Below are positions 27,301-36,456 of a DNA stretch of 64,000 bases, piece after piece. A program made the position numbers and the translations under genes. The DNA is from Permianibacter aggregans. GTDB lineage: Bacteria; Pseudomonadota; Gammaproteobacteria; Enterobacterales; Permianibacteraceae. Position 1 is the stretch's first letter, and each line of letters starts with the position of its first letter. Below the pieces are notes generated by a model. It saw only the letters and a list, made by a program, of their open reading frames with translations. It did no database searches and had not been told where the DNA came from. The DNA is taken from contig NZ_CP037953.1 in the NCBI RefSeq assembly GCF_009756665.1, forward strand, positions 2,914,001-2,978,000, read 5' to 3'.

Positions 27301-27537
27301 CGGCCGCATATTGTCGATTTGATCAAGAATGGCGAAATCAATTACATCGTCAACACCACCGAAGGCAAACAAGCGATCGCCGATTCGTACTTGATTCGTC
27401 GCTCAGCGTTGCAGCAAAAAATTCCGTACACGACGACGATTGCCGGTGCCTATGCCTCATGCGCCGCGCTGCGCGAGCAGGACCGCGATGCCGTCGTTTC
27501 GTTGCAGGAATTGCACCAGCGCATTCGCAAACCTTGA
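24313..27537 (+). CDS. carB: Carbamoyl-phosphate synthase large subunit
   Basis: 1074 residues, the full family length. Two homologous ATP-grasp halves make carboxyphosphate and then carbamoyl phosphate: the first begins [20 protein letters not shown], the second [20 protein letters not shown] (near 556). Between them is an oligomerisation domain, and the last 140 residues form the MGS-like allosteric domain ([16 protein letters not shown]), where UMP and ornithine act in enterics. ATP-site signatures [16 protein letters not shown] and [16 protein letters not shown] are intact. Confidence 0.99.
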   Translation: MPKRTDIKSILIIGAGPIVIGQACEFDYSGAQACKALREEGYRVILVNSNPATIMTDPNMADAIYIEPITPEIVARIIEKERPDALLPTMGGQTALNCALAVAKMGVLEKFGVEMIGAREEAINKAEDRQLFAQAMRKIGIDMPRAGIAHTMEEAWKVQEEVGFPAIIRPSFTMGGTGGGIAYNREEFEEICQRGLDLSPTKELLIDESLIGWKEYEMEVVRDRADNCIIVCSIENFDPMGVHTGDSITVAPAQTLTDKEYQIMRNAAMAVLREIGVETGGSNVQFAVNPEDGRLVVIEMNPRVSRSSALASKATGFPIAKVAAKLAIGYTLDELKNDITSGATPASFEPSIDYVVTKIPRFNFEKFPQSDAVLSTQMKSVGEVMAIGRSFQESVQKALRGLEVGAHGFDPHVDLKAADAEETLRQRLLSPGPERIWFVGDAFRFGMSVEQVFQLTKIDPWFLVQIEELIKIEQDCSKRALGTLTKDDMFQLKRKGFSDKRLAELFGVKETEFRKVRHKLEVRPVYKRVDTCAAEFATSTAYMYSTYEDECEAEPSSREKIMVLGGGPNRIGQGIEFDYCCVHAALAMREDGYETIMVNCNPETVSTDYDTSDRLYFEPVTLEDVLEIVDKEKPKGVIVQYGGQTPLKLARALEAAGVPIIGTSPDAIDRAEDRERFQQAIERLGLHQPPNRTARNIEEGVRLANEIGYPLVVRPSYVLGGRAMEIVYNDEELRRYMEHAVKVSDESPVLLDRFLDDAIEVDVDCIFDGEDMLVGGLMEHIEQAGVHSGDSACSLPPYSLLPAVQDELRRHMYLMAKELDVLGLMNAQFAIQNGKIFVLEVNPRASRTVPFVSKAIGKPLAKIAARVMAGRTLKEQGELKEIIPPYYSVKEPVFPFAKFPKADPILGPEMKSTGEAMGVGDTFGEAYYKAKLACAAQAPEGGKAIVSVRDADKNKLPELGRQMTKLGFELFATEGTAKILNDAGVACTKINKVKEGRPHIVDLIKNGEINYIVNTTEGKQAIADSYLIRRSALQQKIPYTTTIAGAYASCAALREQDRDAVVSLQELHQRIRKP

Positions 27538-27602
27538 TTGAGTCTTGAATGAAACGCAGAGCGCCGCGTGCGCTCTGTTCTTTTTTGAGTGGAGAAACGG
27601 AC

Positions 27603-28079
27603 ATGAATCGTGTACCGATGACGGCGCGGGGCGCCGAAGCACTGAAAGTCGAATTGCAGGAATTGAAAACGGTTGCCCGTCCACGTGTGATCGAAGCGAT
27701 TGCCGAGGCGCGCGCCCATGGCGATTTGAAAGAGAATGCCGAGTATCACGCCGCGCGCGAACAACAGGGCTTTATCGAAGGCCGTATCGCTGAGATCGAG
27801 GCCAAGCTGTCGAATGCGCAGATTATCGATGTCAGCAAGCTGACCAATGACGGCAAGGTCATTTTCGGGACCACCGTTGTGCTGTCGAATACCGAGAATG
27901 GTAACGAAATGACGTATCGCATCGTTGGCGAAGACGAAGCCGATATCAAGAATGGCTTGATCAATATTGGTTCGCCGATTGCCCGGGCCTTGGTCGGAAA
28001 GTTTGAAGGCGATGTCGTTGTCGTGAAAACGCCGGGTGGTGATATTGAGTATGAGATTGTTGAGGTGAAGTACGAGTAG
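27603..28079 (+). CDS. greA: Transcription elongation factor GreA
   Basis: 158 residues from the ATG at 27603, preceded by GTGGAGAAA; an 18-codon upstream extension is unlikely. GreA enters the secondary channel of RNA polymerase and stimulates cleavage of backtracked RNA. The N-terminal coiled coil (about 1-75) has the acidic tip within [20 protein letters not shown], and the C-terminal FKBP-like domain ends in [20 protein letters not shown]. It sits 65 bases after carB, the usual gammaproteobacterial order. Confidence 0.98.
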   Translation: MNRVPMTARGAEALKVELQELKTVARPRVIEAIAEARAHGDLKENAEYHAAREQQGFIEGRIAEIEAKLSNAQIIDVSKLTNDGKVIFGTTVVLSNTENGNEMTYRIVGEDEADIKNGLINIGSPIARALVGKFEGDVVVVKTPGGDIEYEIVEVKYE

Positions 28080-28677
28080 TCATTTGCTGGAGGGGCAGTG
28101 TTACTTCTCCCTTGCAAAGGGAGAAGTTTAGGATGAGGGATGGTTTTAGGCTCGACTTCAACGCTTTGAGTAAAATCGGACAACGCTCGACTACCATCTT
28201 TGCCGGTTCTCGGACCGGCAGCCGAAGTACTTTCTCTTGTTCGCGCAAGAGAAAGTACTCAAAGAGACAAATTTGTCAGGAACAAATTTGGGCGCCGAAG
28301 GCGCCCGCAGGGTGAATGCCAGGATGGCATGAATCCACCGCGCCCCGAAGCGCCAGACAAGTGTAGTTGCTTCGACCTGGCCGTTCCGGCAACGACATGA
28401 TTCCAGCTCGGGCCGCGCTGACTCGGCATCCCCGCCTCAACAGCGCTACAACCGCTGTCCCTGCGTTTGTGCCCGGCCCCCATCACGCCGTTGCCGGCTG
28501 GCGCATACGGGGGCCTCGTTTTCCTCTTTTCGATTTTAGTGACTTCGAAAAAAACGAAGGGTGATTGAGAAAACGATTGCTGTCATTCCCGCGTAGGCGG
28601 GAATCCAGGTGCTAGAAATTGCTGAAGCATTGAAAGAAAGGCTGGACTCCCGCCTACGCGGGAGTGACAAGAGAGTG
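28080..28677. repeat. Gene-free region packed with hairpins (dispersed-repeat-like)
   Basis: About 600 bases between greA and yhbY with no supportable gene. Direct reading shows a perfect 11-base stem with loop GCA at 28103-28127, a 7-base stem at 28201-28220, and a perfect 14-base stem AGTACTTTCTCTTG / CAAGAGAAAGTACT at 28226-28259. There is also the palindrome GACAAATTTGTC at 28266-28277, a 7-base stem GGGCGCC / GGCGCCC at 28290-28306, and the REP-like pair at the right end. The density of structure suggests a composite dispersed repeat or a structured RNA. Confidence 0.65.
28582..28668. repeat. REP-like inverted pair, copy 3
   Basis: GTCATTCCCGCGTAGGCGGG and the inverted arm CCCGCCTACGCGGGAGTGAC, with a longer 45-base spacer than copies 1 and 2. 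It lies 10 bases beyond the yhbY stop and may serve as a 3' end structure for that gene. Confidence 0.85.
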
Positions 28678-28992
28678 TTACTTGGCTTGATTGGGTTTCG
28701 GCAGCGGGTAGTTGCTGTCTTTTTTCTTGGCCCGGAACAAGGTCAGGTTATGGCCGAGCACTTGTACTTTCGTGGCCTGTAGTTCGGCGCAAATGGATTC
28801 GACGAATTCGGCTTTTTGCTCGCGGTCTTCGGCGACGACTTTCACCTTGATCAGTTCATGGTGATCGAGGGCGGCGTTGATTTCGGCCAGGACGTTGGCG
28901 GTCAGGCCGTTGGCACCGAGCATGACCACCGGTTTCAGCGCATGCGCTTTGGCGCGCAGGTGACGAATCTGGTTTGAGGCAAGGGTGGTCAT
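28678..28992 (-). CDS. yhbY: YhbY-family CRM-domain RNA-binding protein
   Basis: 104 residues from the ATG at 28990-28992; a longer frame upstream overlaps the divergent rlmE promoter region and lacks similarity. It is a single CRM domain (about 1-95), with LRAKAHALKPVVMLGANGLT and LIKVKVVAEDREQKAEF. YhbY-type proteins bind pre-50S ribosomal particles and 23S rRNA. It is divergent from rlmE, a 23S rRNA methyltransferase, in the standard gammaproteobacterial arrangement. Confidence 0.95.
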   Translation of the reverse strand: MTTLASNQIRHLRAKAHALKPVVMLGANGLTANVLAEINAALDHHELIKVKVVAEDREQKAEFVESICAELQATKVQVLGHNLTLFRAKKKDSNYPLPKPNQAK

Positions 28993-29051
28993 GAGTACAC
29001 TCCGGAATAATGGGCGCGCTATTGTAGCGGCCAAGAGGTTTAGAGACGAGT

Positions 29052-29675
29052 ATGGCAAGAAGCAAAAGCTCCTCGCAGTGGTTGAAACGCCATTTTGACG
29101 ATCCGTACGTCAAACAGGCCCAGAAAGAGGGCTGGCGTTCGCGAGCGATTTATAAGCTCAAGGAAATCGATGACAAGGACCATATCGTAAAACCGGGGAT
29201 GGTGGTCGCCGACCTGGGTGCCGCGCCGGGATCATGGTCCCAGTATGTCGTACAGAAAGTCGGTGACAAGGGGCGGGTATTCGCGCTCGATATTCTGCCG
29301 ATGGACGGCATTGCTGGCGTTGACTTCATTCAGGGCGATTTCCGCGAGGAGTCAGTGCTGGCGGCGTTCGACGCGATGTTGGAAGGGCGGGCCGTCGACC
29401 TTGTTTTATCGGATATGGCCCCCAATATGAGTGGCATGAACACGGTGGACCAGCCTCGTGCCATGTATCTGCTGGAGCTGGCGCTCGAATTTGCCCGCGC
29501 ACATCTGAAACCTGGCGGCGACCTGGTCGTCAAAATGTTTCAGGGGGAGGGTTCCGATGCCTACCTCGCCGATCTGCGAAATACGTTTAAAAACGTAAAA
29601 ATTCGTAAACCGGATGCCTCCAGAGACCGTTCTCGTGAGATCTTTGTGGTCGCACGGCACTATACTGGTCAATAG
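29052..29675 (+). CDS. rlmE: 23S rRNA (uridine-2'-O)-methyltransferase RlmE
   Basis: 207 residues. It methylates U2552 of 23S rRNA in the A loop, a late step in 50S assembly. Family features are the basic N-terminus with [20 protein letters not shown], the SAM motif [14 protein letters not shown] (about 52-65), the catalytic aspartate region [12 protein letters not shown], and [14 protein letters not shown] carrying the catalytic lysine. Length equals the E. coli protein within one or two residues. It precedes ftsH, as in the heat-shock-associated rlmE-ftsH pair of E. coli. Confidence 0.97.
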   Translation: MARSKSSSQWLKRHFDDPYVKQAQKEGWRSRAIYKLKEIDDKDHIVKPGMVVADLGAAPGSWSQYVVQKVGDKGRVFALDILPMDGIAGVDFIQGDFREESVLAAFDAMLEGRAVDLVLSDMAPNMSGMNTVDQPRAMYLLELALEFARAHLKPGGDLVVKMFQGEGSDAYLADLRNTFKNVKIRKPDASRDRSREIFVVARHYTGQ

Positions 29676-29747
29676 GACTGGTAAGTAACTGGCAGTTAAG
29701 CAAGTAAAGCCTCGGCCAATGGTGCGGCTCGGGGAGGAGAAACGACT

Positions 29748-31670
29748 TTGAACGATATGTTCCGCAATGTCTTGTTATGGCTGGTGATCGGCGTCGTGCT
29801 GATCTCGGTGTTCAATAATTTTTCCGGCACCCGGGGCAGTGTTCAGGCACTTGAGTACTCCCAGTTCATGCAGGACGTGAAAAACGGCAAGGTCGATGAG
29901 GTCAATATCCGCGTCGATACGCTCGAGGCCGAAGGCACCTACAAGAGCGGCCAGAAATTCACCACCCAGCTGATTCGCTACACCGAAAAGCTGGAAGCCG
30001 AAATGACCGACTCCGGCGTGCGTGTAAACGCCATTTCCCCGGAAAAGCAAAGCTGGCTGTTTGCCATTTTCATCAATCTGCTGCCGGTATTGCTTCTGAT
30101 CGGCGTCTGGATTTTCTTCATGCGTCAGATGCAGGGCGGTGGCAAGGGCGGCGCGCTGAGCTTTGGCAAGAGCAAGGCCCGTCTGCTGGGCGAAGATCAA
30201 GTCAAAACCACGCTGGCCGATGTCGCTGGCTGTGAAGAAGCCAAAGAAGAAGTCGGCGAGCTGGTCGAGTTTCTGAAAGATCCGAGTAAATTCCAGAAAC
30301 TGGGCGGCAAGATTCCACGCGGTGTGTTGATGGTTGGCCCTCCGGGTACCGGTAAGACTTTGCTGGCTCGCGCCATCGCTGGCGAGGCAAAAGTACCGTT
30401 CTTCACCATTTCCGGTTCCGATTTCGTCGAAATGTTCGTTGGTGTCGGTGCCTCGCGTGTCCGTGACATGTTCGAGCAGGCGAAAAAGCATGCACCATGT
30501 ATTGTCTTTATCGACGAGATTGATGCCGTCGGTCGTCATCGTGGAGCCGGTTTGGGCGGCGGTCATGACGAGCGCGAGCAAACGCTGAACCAATTACTGG
30601 TTGAGATGGATGGTTTCGAAGGCTCGGAAGGCGTCATCATCATCGCTGCGACCAACCGTCCGGATGTATTGGACCCGGCGCTGCTGCGTCCAGGCCGTTT
30701 CGACCGTCAGGTCGTCGTCGGTTTGCCGGATGTCCGTGGCCGTGAACAGATTCTGAAGGTGCATTTGCGCAAAGTGCCGTCGGCCGACGACGTCGAGCCA
30801 ATGGTCATTGCTCGCGGTACGCCAGGCTTCTCGGGTGCCGATTTGGCCAACCTGGTCAACGAAGCGGCGCTGCTGGCAGCGCGTGCCAATGCCCGCACGG
30901 TGACGATGGATTTTCTGGAGAAAGCCAAAGACAAGATCATGATGGGCACCGAGCGTCGCTCGATGGTCATGACCGAGGAAGAGAAAACCAATACTGCGTA
31001 TCACGAGGCCGGTCACGCGATTGTTGGTTACCTGCTGCCGAAAACGGACCCGGTTTACAAGGTCACGATCATTCCTCGCGGCCGTGCCCTCGGTGTCACC
31101 GTGCAACTGCCGGAACAGGATCGCTTGTCGTATTCGAAAGACTATCTGGAAAACCGCATCGCGATTCTGTTCGGTGGTCGTATCGCTGAGGAACTGATTC
31201 ATGGTTTCGATGGCGTCACCACCGGTGCGTCGAATGACATTCAGCGTGCCACCGAACTCGCTCGCAACATGGTGACCAACTGGGGGCTGTCCGAGCGCAT
31301 GGGGCCGCTGTCTTATTCGCAGGATGAAGGGGAAGTGTTCCTGGGCCGTTCGATCACCCAACACAAGAACATTTCCAACCAGACCGCGGCGGCGATCGAC
31401 GAGGAAGTACGTTCCATTATCGATCGCAACTACCAGGTGGCCGAGAAGCTGTTGAAGGACAATCTCGACAAGCTGCACGCGATGGCGAAAGCGTTGATCA
31501 AGTACGAAACCATCGATGCCAAACAGATCAAGCAGATCATGGATGGCAAGGATCCGGAACCGCCGGTCGGCTGGAAAGACCCGAAAGGTGGTAGCGGTGT
31601 TCAATCTGACGTTAATGTTGGCTCGTCGCATGACATTGCCGACGATGCTGCCGCAGCCGGCTCGCATTAA
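29748..31670 (+). CDS. ftsH: ATP-dependent zinc metalloprotease FtsH
   Basis: 640 residues starting at a TTG with the ribosome site GGGGAGGAG nine bases upstream; the ATG three codons later is too far from it. It is an inner-membrane protease with two transmembrane segments (about 5-23 and 103-122) bracketing a periplasmic domain. An AAA module follows (Walker A GPPGTGKT near 200, second region of homology with [11 protein letters not shown]), then the zinc site HEAGH near 419. It degrades misassembled membrane proteins and regulators such as LpxC and sigma-32. The C-terminal tail is Gly/Asp/Ala-rich. Confidence 0.99.
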   Translation: MNDMFRNVLLWLVIGVVLISVFNNFSGTRGSVQALEYSQFMQDVKNGKVDEVNIRVDTLEAEGTYKSGQKFTTQLIRYTEKLEAEMTDSGVRVNAISPEKQSWLFAIFINLLPVLLLIGVWIFFMRQMQGGGKGGALSFGKSKARLLGEDQVKTTLADVAGCEEAKEEVGELVEFLKDPSKFQKLGGKIPRGVLMVGPPGTGKTLLARAIAGEAKVPFFTISGSDFVEMFVGVGASRVRDMFEQAKKHAPCIVFIDEIDAVGRHRGAGLGGGHDEREQTLNQLLVEMDGFEGSEGVIIIAATNRPDVLDPALLRPGRFDRQVVVGLPDVRGREQILKVHLRKVPSADDVEPMVIARGTPGFSGADLANLVNEAALLAARANARTVTMDFLEKAKDKIMMGTERRSMVMTEEEKTNTAYHEAGHAIVGYLLPKTDPVYKVTIIPRGRALGVTVQLPEQDRLSYSKDYLENRIAILFGGRIAEELIHGFDGVTTGASNDIQRATELARNMVTNWGLSERMGPLSYSQDEGEVFLGRSITQHKNISNQTAAAIDEEVRSIIDRNYQVAEKLLKDNLDKLHAMAKALIKYETIDAKQIKQIMDGKDPEPPVGWKDPKGGSGVQSDVNVGSSHDIADDAAAAGSH

Positions 31671-31681
31671 TCAGCAAAAAT

Positions 31682-31709
31682 AAAAAAGGCGCCAAATGGC
31701 GCCTTTTTT
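31682..31709. terminator. Bidirectional terminator between ftsH and the Omp85-like gene
   Basis: A GGCGCCA / TGGCGCC stem is flanked by A6 on the left and T6 on the right, 11 bases after the ftsH stop and about 30 bases from the convergent gene's stop. The symmetry lets it serve both directions. Confidence 0.92.
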
Positions 31710-31741
31710 GTTGGTCATGTGCTTTCGTGGTGAGGCGTAAC

Positions 31742-33415
31742 TCAGAACCGGTTGCGCAAGGTGACCAGCACCTGCCATTCATCCAGTTCTGGATCGTCGT
31801 CGCGCACCAACGGTGTCGCAATGTCGATATGCAACACCGCGACACTGCCTTCGGTATCACTGCCAGTTCGGGTCGGTGATAAACGAAAGCCGAAACCGAC
31901 ATCGGCCAGCCAACCGCCATTCGGTCCATTGTCTTCGCCCTGGTTCCAGGCACGACCGTAATCGGCATAAACCGCACCTCCGATATCGAACAGCGACCAG
32001 ACATCGTAGGCAATATAAAAACGTCGTTCGAGATTGAACAACACGCGGTGATCGCCGTTTTGATAATGGATCGGATAACCGCGCAGGCCGCTGTCCCCGC
32101 CAATGGTCAGCGGTTGATCTACGAACAGATTCCAGCCTCGGCTGAGCTCCAGATTGGCAAACCATTGCTGTTCCGGTTTCGGTGTGTAGTAGAAGCGATT
32201 GAACAGATGCACGATCTGATTGCGCGGGCCATCGTCATGCAAGTAACTGTTGGCATTGAACTGATAGTAATGCAGCAGTTCTTCGCTGAAGCGGCGATAT
32301 TGAAACGCCTGCATGCGCAGCACGGTGGCATTATCACGTGAGTTGAAGGATTCATCGGCGTAGCCGATCTGGATAAACGCGTTCAAACCGAAGTTGATGT
32401 CTTCGGTTTGGCTCATCTGGTTGACGTGCTTGGTCTTGATGTACTGATCATTGACCACTTGCCAGCTTATCCACGGGTACTGGTATTCGCGCGTGACCGG
32501 AATCGACCGGTTTGGATCGGTTTCATCCGCGCTGGCGAAATTACTGCGTTCGATCGTGTAACCAAATACCCAGCGTTCGGTGCGCTTGCCCTGCAGACCA
32601 TCGGAAAAGCCCCAGTAAACCGATGAGCGATATTCATCGTGATTGAATTCCTGCACCTCATCGCCGCGTTCGTACAAGGTGTCGTCGCGCTGGTCTTCGG
32701 TGAAGTTGATGCCGGCGGTCCAGCGATCATCGAGTGAGTAAAATGGATGGGCGAGATTGAAGTGCTTGACGTTGCCGTCGTCATTGTCCTGGTATTGCAG
32801 ATCGAGTTCGTTATGACTGCCGAACAGATTCGGATCTTCAAACGCGAACAATACGCCCGTGCGTTCGTTGTTTTCCTTGCGGACAATGATGATGCTTTTG
32901 CCGGTGCCGAGAAAATCCGAATCACGAAAGCCCAGGCGTGAACTGTTTTCACCGCCACCGCGAGAAAAACTGACATCCGGCAGCAAGGTCCAAACATCTT
33001 TGACGCTGACATTGACGTTGACGACTTCGGCGCAGGGGTCGTCGACATCAACATGGGCATCGCGCAGGAATTTGCGCGCGCGCAGAATCCGTTCCGACTC
33101 TTCCAGCAATCTGGCGTTGTAGGGCTCGCCGCGCTCGAACAACAAGAAGTCTTCGACGACATCCTGGTCAGTGGAAATTTTCAGCGCGTTGGCGCCACGA
33201 AACAGCCAGTTGTTTTCTTCCGGCTTGTCGAGATCGAAAATCGGTTTGACCTGTACCGAGATCTCACCAATGTGTTGCGGTGGCGCGGTCTCCTGCTCGC
33301 CGGTCTCGTCGCTGGCGCTCGTTGCCGGACATTCGACATTGGTGAAGTGTGTGGCAAGCGCCGGTGCAGCAAACCACAACGTGGACAGCACAACCACGAT
33401 TTCTGTCAGACGCAA
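31742..33415 (-). CDS. Omp85-superfamily outer-membrane protein with POTRA domain
   Basis: 557 residues with a signal peptide (cleavage near ALAT, about 22). Residues about 65-140 form a POTRA-like domain (LLFERGEPYNARLLEESERI, then DAHVDVDDPCAEVVNVNVSV). The remaining 400 residues alternate short amphipathic strands and end in aromatic-terminated VLVTLRNRF, as beta-barrels do. The region GWNLFVDQPLTIGGDSGLRG YPI resembles the conserved GxxGxRG segment of Omp85 barrels. It is a relative of BamA, TamA and TPS transporters with an unusually small periplasmic part; the substrate is unknown. It is encoded opposite to ftsH and folP, interrupting a normally continuous block. Confidence 0.8.
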   Translation of the reverse strand: MRLTEIVVVLSTLWFAAPALATHFTNVECPATSASDETGEQETAPPQHIGEISVQVKPIFDLDKPEENNWLFRGANALKISTDQDVVEDFLLFERGEPYNARLLEESERILRARKFLRDAHVDVDDPCAEVVNVNVSVKDVWTLLPDVSFSRGGGENSSRLGFRDSDFLGTGKSIIIVRKENNERTGVLFAFEDPNLFGSHNELDLQYQDNDDGNVKHFNLAHPFYSLDDRWTAGINFTEDQRDDTLYERGDEVQEFNHDEYRSSVYWGFSDGLQGKRTERWVFGYTIERSNFASADETDPNRSIPVTREYQYPWISWQVVNDQYIKTKHVNQMSQTEDINFGLNAFIQIGYADESFNSRDNATVLRMQAFQYRRFSEELLHYYQFNANSYLHDDGPRNQIVHLFNRFYYTPKPEQQWFANLELSRGWNLFVDQPLTIGGDSGLRGYPIHYQNGDHRVLFNLERRFYIAYDVWSLFDIGGAVYADYGRAWNQGEDNGPNGGWLADVGFGFRLSPTRTGSDTEGSVAVLHIDIATPLVRDDDPELDEWQVLVTLRNRF

Positions 33416-33602
33416 TGCTTCATTCCTTTGTAGGGGTTACGGGGGAGCCCGCCAATGGTCAACGGCCGAGTATAACGACAATCTGGTCATTCCTTACCAG
33501 AACCGCTCGTCAAATTCCCGACCGCGGCCTCCTGCGATGTAGACCGTTCTCAGCGTCAACAGTGCGATAATGCCGACCATTTTTCGGAACCGGGACTCAA
33601 GT

Positions 33603-34427
33603 ATGGCTTGGCATTGGCCGCAGGCGGCAAAGCCGCAGATCATGGCGATTCTGAACGTGACGCCGGATTCCTTTTCCGATGGTGGCCGCTGGCAGGCGCC
33701 GGCGCTGCTGCCCGAACGGATTGACCAGTTGCTGGCCGAAGGCGCCGACATTATTGATATCGGCGGTGAGTCGACACGGCCCGGGGCGCAGGCCGTATCC
33801 GAGCAGGAAGAGCTGGATAGGGTGATGCCAGCCGTGGAAATCGCTTTGCAGCAGGGTGCTGTCGTCGCCGTCGATACCAGCAAGGCCGTCGTTATGCGCG
33901 CGGCAATTACGGCCGGCGTGCAGATCATCAACGATGTCTATGCGTTGCGTCAGCCGGGGGCGCTGGAAGCCGTTGCGATGAGTGATGTTGCTGTGTGCCT
34001 GATGCATATGCAGGGCGAGCCACGCACGATGCAACAGACGCCCATCTATGGCGATGTCGTCGCCGAGGTGGCGGAATTCCTGCAAGCGAGAGTCCAAGCC
34101 TGCATTGCCGAGGGGATTGCGCCAGAGCGTATCGCGCTCGACCCCGGCTTTGGTTTTGGTAAAAGCCCGGAACATAATTTGCGCTTGTTAAACCGGCTGG
34201 AGCAGTTGCTGCCACTGGGTTATCCGCTGCTGGTGGGCCTGTCGCGCAAATCGCTGATCGGTCAGGTTACCGGCGCCGCGGTTGACGATCGAATGGTTGG
34301 CAGCGTCGCGCTGGCGCTCTTGGCATGTCAGGCCGGAGCGCGTATCGTGCGCGTCCATGATGTCCAGGCCACCCGTCAGGCATTGCAGCTCTGGCAGGCC
34401 GTAGCAAACGAGTTCATTACTTCATGA
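33603..34427 (+). CDS. folP: Dihydropteroate synthase
   Basis: 274 residues from the ATG at 33603 (an ATG 11 codons upstream is possible). It condenses p-aminobenzoate with hydroxymethyldihydropterin pyrophosphate in folate synthesis and is the sulfonamide target. The TIM barrel carries the signatures [13 protein letters not shown] (near 15-27), [23 protein letters not shown] (usually INDVSG or similar), [13 protein letters not shown] and GLSRKS. The stop overlaps the glmM start (ATGA), the usual folP-glmM coupling. Confidence 0.97.
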   Translation: MAWHWPQAAKPQIMAILNVTPDSFSDGGRWQAPALLPERIDQLLAEGADIIDIGGESTRPGAQAVSEQEELDRVMPAVEIALQQGAVVAVDTSKAVVMRAAITAGVQIINDVYALRQPGALEAVAMSDVAVCLMHMQGEPRTMQQTPIYGDVVAEVAEFLQARVQACIAEGIAPERIALDPGFGFGKSPEHNLRLLNRLEQLLPLGYPLLVGLSRKSLIGQVTGAAVDDRMVGSVALALLACQAGARIVRVHDVQATRQALQLWQAVANEFITS

Positions 34428-35761
34428 GCAAACGCAAGTTTTTTGGCACCGACGGCATTCGCGGCAAGGTCGGTCAATACCCGATTACCCCGGAATTCGT
34501 TCTGAAGCTGGGTTGGGCGGTCGGCAAGGTGCTGGCCAACGGCGCCGGCAGCAAGGTGCTGATCGGCAAAGACACCCGGATTTCCGGCTACATGTTCGAG
34601 GCGGCGCTGGAGGCGGGGCTCTCTGCTGCCGGTGTCGAAGCGCATCTGCTTGGTCCGATGCCGACGCCAGCCATTGCTTATCTGACCCGTACCCTGCGCG
34701 CCCGCGCCGGTATCGTCATTTCTGCCTCGCACAATCCGTTCGATGATAACGGTATCAAGTTCTTCTCGGCCGAAGGGTTAAAGCTGCCGGATAGCATAGA
34801 GCTGGAAATTGAGGCCATGCTCGATCAACCGATGACCTCAGTCGAATCGGCCAAGCTCGGCCGGGCTCAGCGGGTTATGGAAGCGACCGGCCGCTATATT
34901 GAGTTCTGCAAGGCCACCGTGCCTTCTGGCCTGAACCTGCGCGGCCTGACGATGGTCGTCGATTGCGCTCACGGTGCCACCTACAAGGTCGCGCCAGCGG
35001 TGTTCGAGGAGCTCGGTGCGACAGTGCACACGATTGGCGTTGAACCGAACGGCCTGAATATCAATGACAAGGTTGGCGCCACCTCGCCGAAACTGCTGGC
35101 CGCAGCAGTGCTGGAAAAGCAGGCTGATATCGGCATCGCGCTCGATGGTGATGGTGATCGCTTGATCATGGTCGACCATAAGGGCGAGGTGGTCGATGGC
35201 GACGAAATCCTGTTCATCATGGCTCGCGATGCCAAGCGCCGAGGTCATTTGGCTGGCGGCGGCGTGGTCGGCACCGTCATGAGCAACCTAGGTCTTGAAG
35301 TGGCGCTGAAAGAGCTGGGCATCGATTTCGCCCGGGCCAAAGTTGGCGACCGCTACGTCATGGAACTGATGCAGGAAAAAGGCTGGATACTCGGTGGTGA
35401 GTCGTCTGGGCACCTGATTTGTCTCGATAAGACCACCACCGGCGATGGCATTGTCTCGGCGCTGCAAGTGCTGGCGGCGCTGGTACAGAACAATGTCTCG
35501 CTGCACGATTCCAAGCGCGGCATGCACAAATTCCCGCAAACGCTGATTAACGTGCCGCTGAAAGCCGGCAGTAAGCCTATGGAGCATGACGGCGTCAAGC
35601 AGGCGGTCAGCGCCGTTGAAGCCGAACTGGGCGCGGCAGGCCGGGTGTTGTTGCGACCATCCGGTACCGAGCCATTGATTCGGGTCATGGTCGAAGGCCG
35701 CGATGCCTCGCAGGTGCGCCGCTGCGCCGAGCAAATCGCCGAAGCGGTTCGGCAAAGCTGA
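34424..35761 (+). CDS. glmM: Phosphoglucosamine mutase
   Basis: 445 residues. It converts glucosamine-6-phosphate to glucosamine-1-phosphate for UDP-GlcNAc, peptidoglycan and LPS. Visible motifs are the N-terminal FGTDGIRG, the phosphoserine loop [12 protein letters not shown] (catalytic Ser near 101), the Mg site LDGDGDR near 243, the sugar loop GGESSGH and the phosphate-binding [12 protein letters not shown]. Length is that of the E. coli enzyme. It starts inside the folP stop codon and is followed by a strong terminator. Confidence 0.98.
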   Translation: MSKRKFFGTDGIRGKVGQYPITPEFVLKLGWAVGKVLANGAGSKVLIGKDTRISGYMFEAALEAGLSAAGVEAHLLGPMPTPAIAYLTRTLRARAGIVISASHNPFDDNGIKFFSAEGLKLPDSIELEIEAMLDQPMTSVESAKLGRAQRVMEATGRYIEFCKATVPSGLNLRGLTMVVDCAHGATYKVAPAVFEELGATVHTIGVEPNGLNINDKVGATSPKLLAAAVLEKQADIGIALDGDGDRLIMVDHKGEVVDGDEILFIMARDAKRRGHLAGGGVVGTVMSNLGLEVALKELGIDFARAKVGDRYVMELMQEKGWILGGESSGHLICLDKTTTGDGIVSALQVLAALVQNNVSLHDSKRGMHKFPQTLINVPLKAGSKPMEHDGVKQAVSAVEAELGAAGRVLLRPSGTEPLIRVMVEGRDASQVRRCAEQIAEAVRQS

Positions 35762-35777
35762 GTGTGAAAACTATCGG

Positions 35778-35804
35778 AAACGGCGCCTTTGGGGCGCCGT
35801 TTTT
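35778..35804 (+). terminator. Terminator after glmM
   Basis: AAACGGCGCC TTTG GGGCGCCGTTTT: a strong GC stem extended by A/T pairing and followed by a T run, 17 bases after the glmM stop and just before the convergent TetR-like gene. Confidence 0.9.
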
Positions 35805-35817
35805 GTTGCTATCAGCG

Positions 35818-36411
35818 TTATCGTTTAAGTGCGGATTGCAGCTGTGTGCCAGCCTCGCAAACCGCTTGATGGGCCATCAGCTTCAGTTGCAGCAAGTGCC
35901 GGGTGCGGCGGAATTCGGCGCTGTCATCGAACAGAAAATGACTGACGCTGGCGAGAAAAATACTGCTCAGGGCGATTTCATCAAAAGTCTGCGCCAGGCC
36001 GGTTTGCTCGCGCCGGGATACTTCCCGCCACCACTGCACCGTGCGCGATACCCGGGTGATTAATCTCACTTGCAAATGCAGATGGCCCGGCTCGAGCTTA
36101 TAGGCCAGCATCTGTCGGGTCAGGCGTTTATGCACCGCCAGCACTGACAGCCAACGCAGCAAGGCTTGCTCCAGCCGTTCCACCGCAGACGATGACGACG
36201 GGCCCGTTTCGGTCAGCAGCGCCCGATCAGCGCGGTTTAACCAGGCATCAACCAATTCGTCTTTCTGTCGGTAGCTGCGTTGAACATCGAGTAGCGTGAC
36301 GCCACAGGCATCGGCCAGCTGGTGCAAATGAACGGCTTCCCAACCCTGCTGTTCACCGATGATTAGCGCTTGGTCGAGCAGGCGTTCGGCCAAACTTTGT
36401 TCGGTGCTCAT
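35818..36411 (-). CDS. TetR-type transcriptional regulator
   Basis: 197 residues from the ATG at 36409-36411; an extension of 15 codons upstream has no support. The N-terminal helix-turn-helix is recognisable (LLDQALIIGEQQGWEAVHLH, then LADACGVTLLDVQRSYRQKDEL), followed by an all-helical ligand domain of usual size. It is the last gene of a minus-strand run (truncated globin, cupredoxin, GGDEF/EAL), 45 bases downstream of the GGDEF/EAL stop, so it may control that operon. The effector is unknown. Confidence 0.8.
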   Translation of the reverse strand: MSTEQSLAERLLDQALIIGEQQGWEAVHLHQLADACGVTLLDVQRSYRQKDELVDAWLNRADRALLTETGPSSSSAVERLEQALLRWLSVLAVHKRLTRQMLAYKLEPGHLHLQVRLITRVSRTVQWWREVSRREQTGLAQTFDEIALSSIFLASVSHFLFDDSAEFRRTRHLLQLKLMAHQAVCEAGTQLQSALKR

Positions 36412-36456
36412 GGGCTTCTCCTTGTCTATACCCAAAAGTATAGGATCTGAAGCCAC

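Noticed and set aside
30594-31667. Minus-strand open frame of 357 codons inside ftsH
   Set aside because: Antisense shadow of ftsH with no family features.
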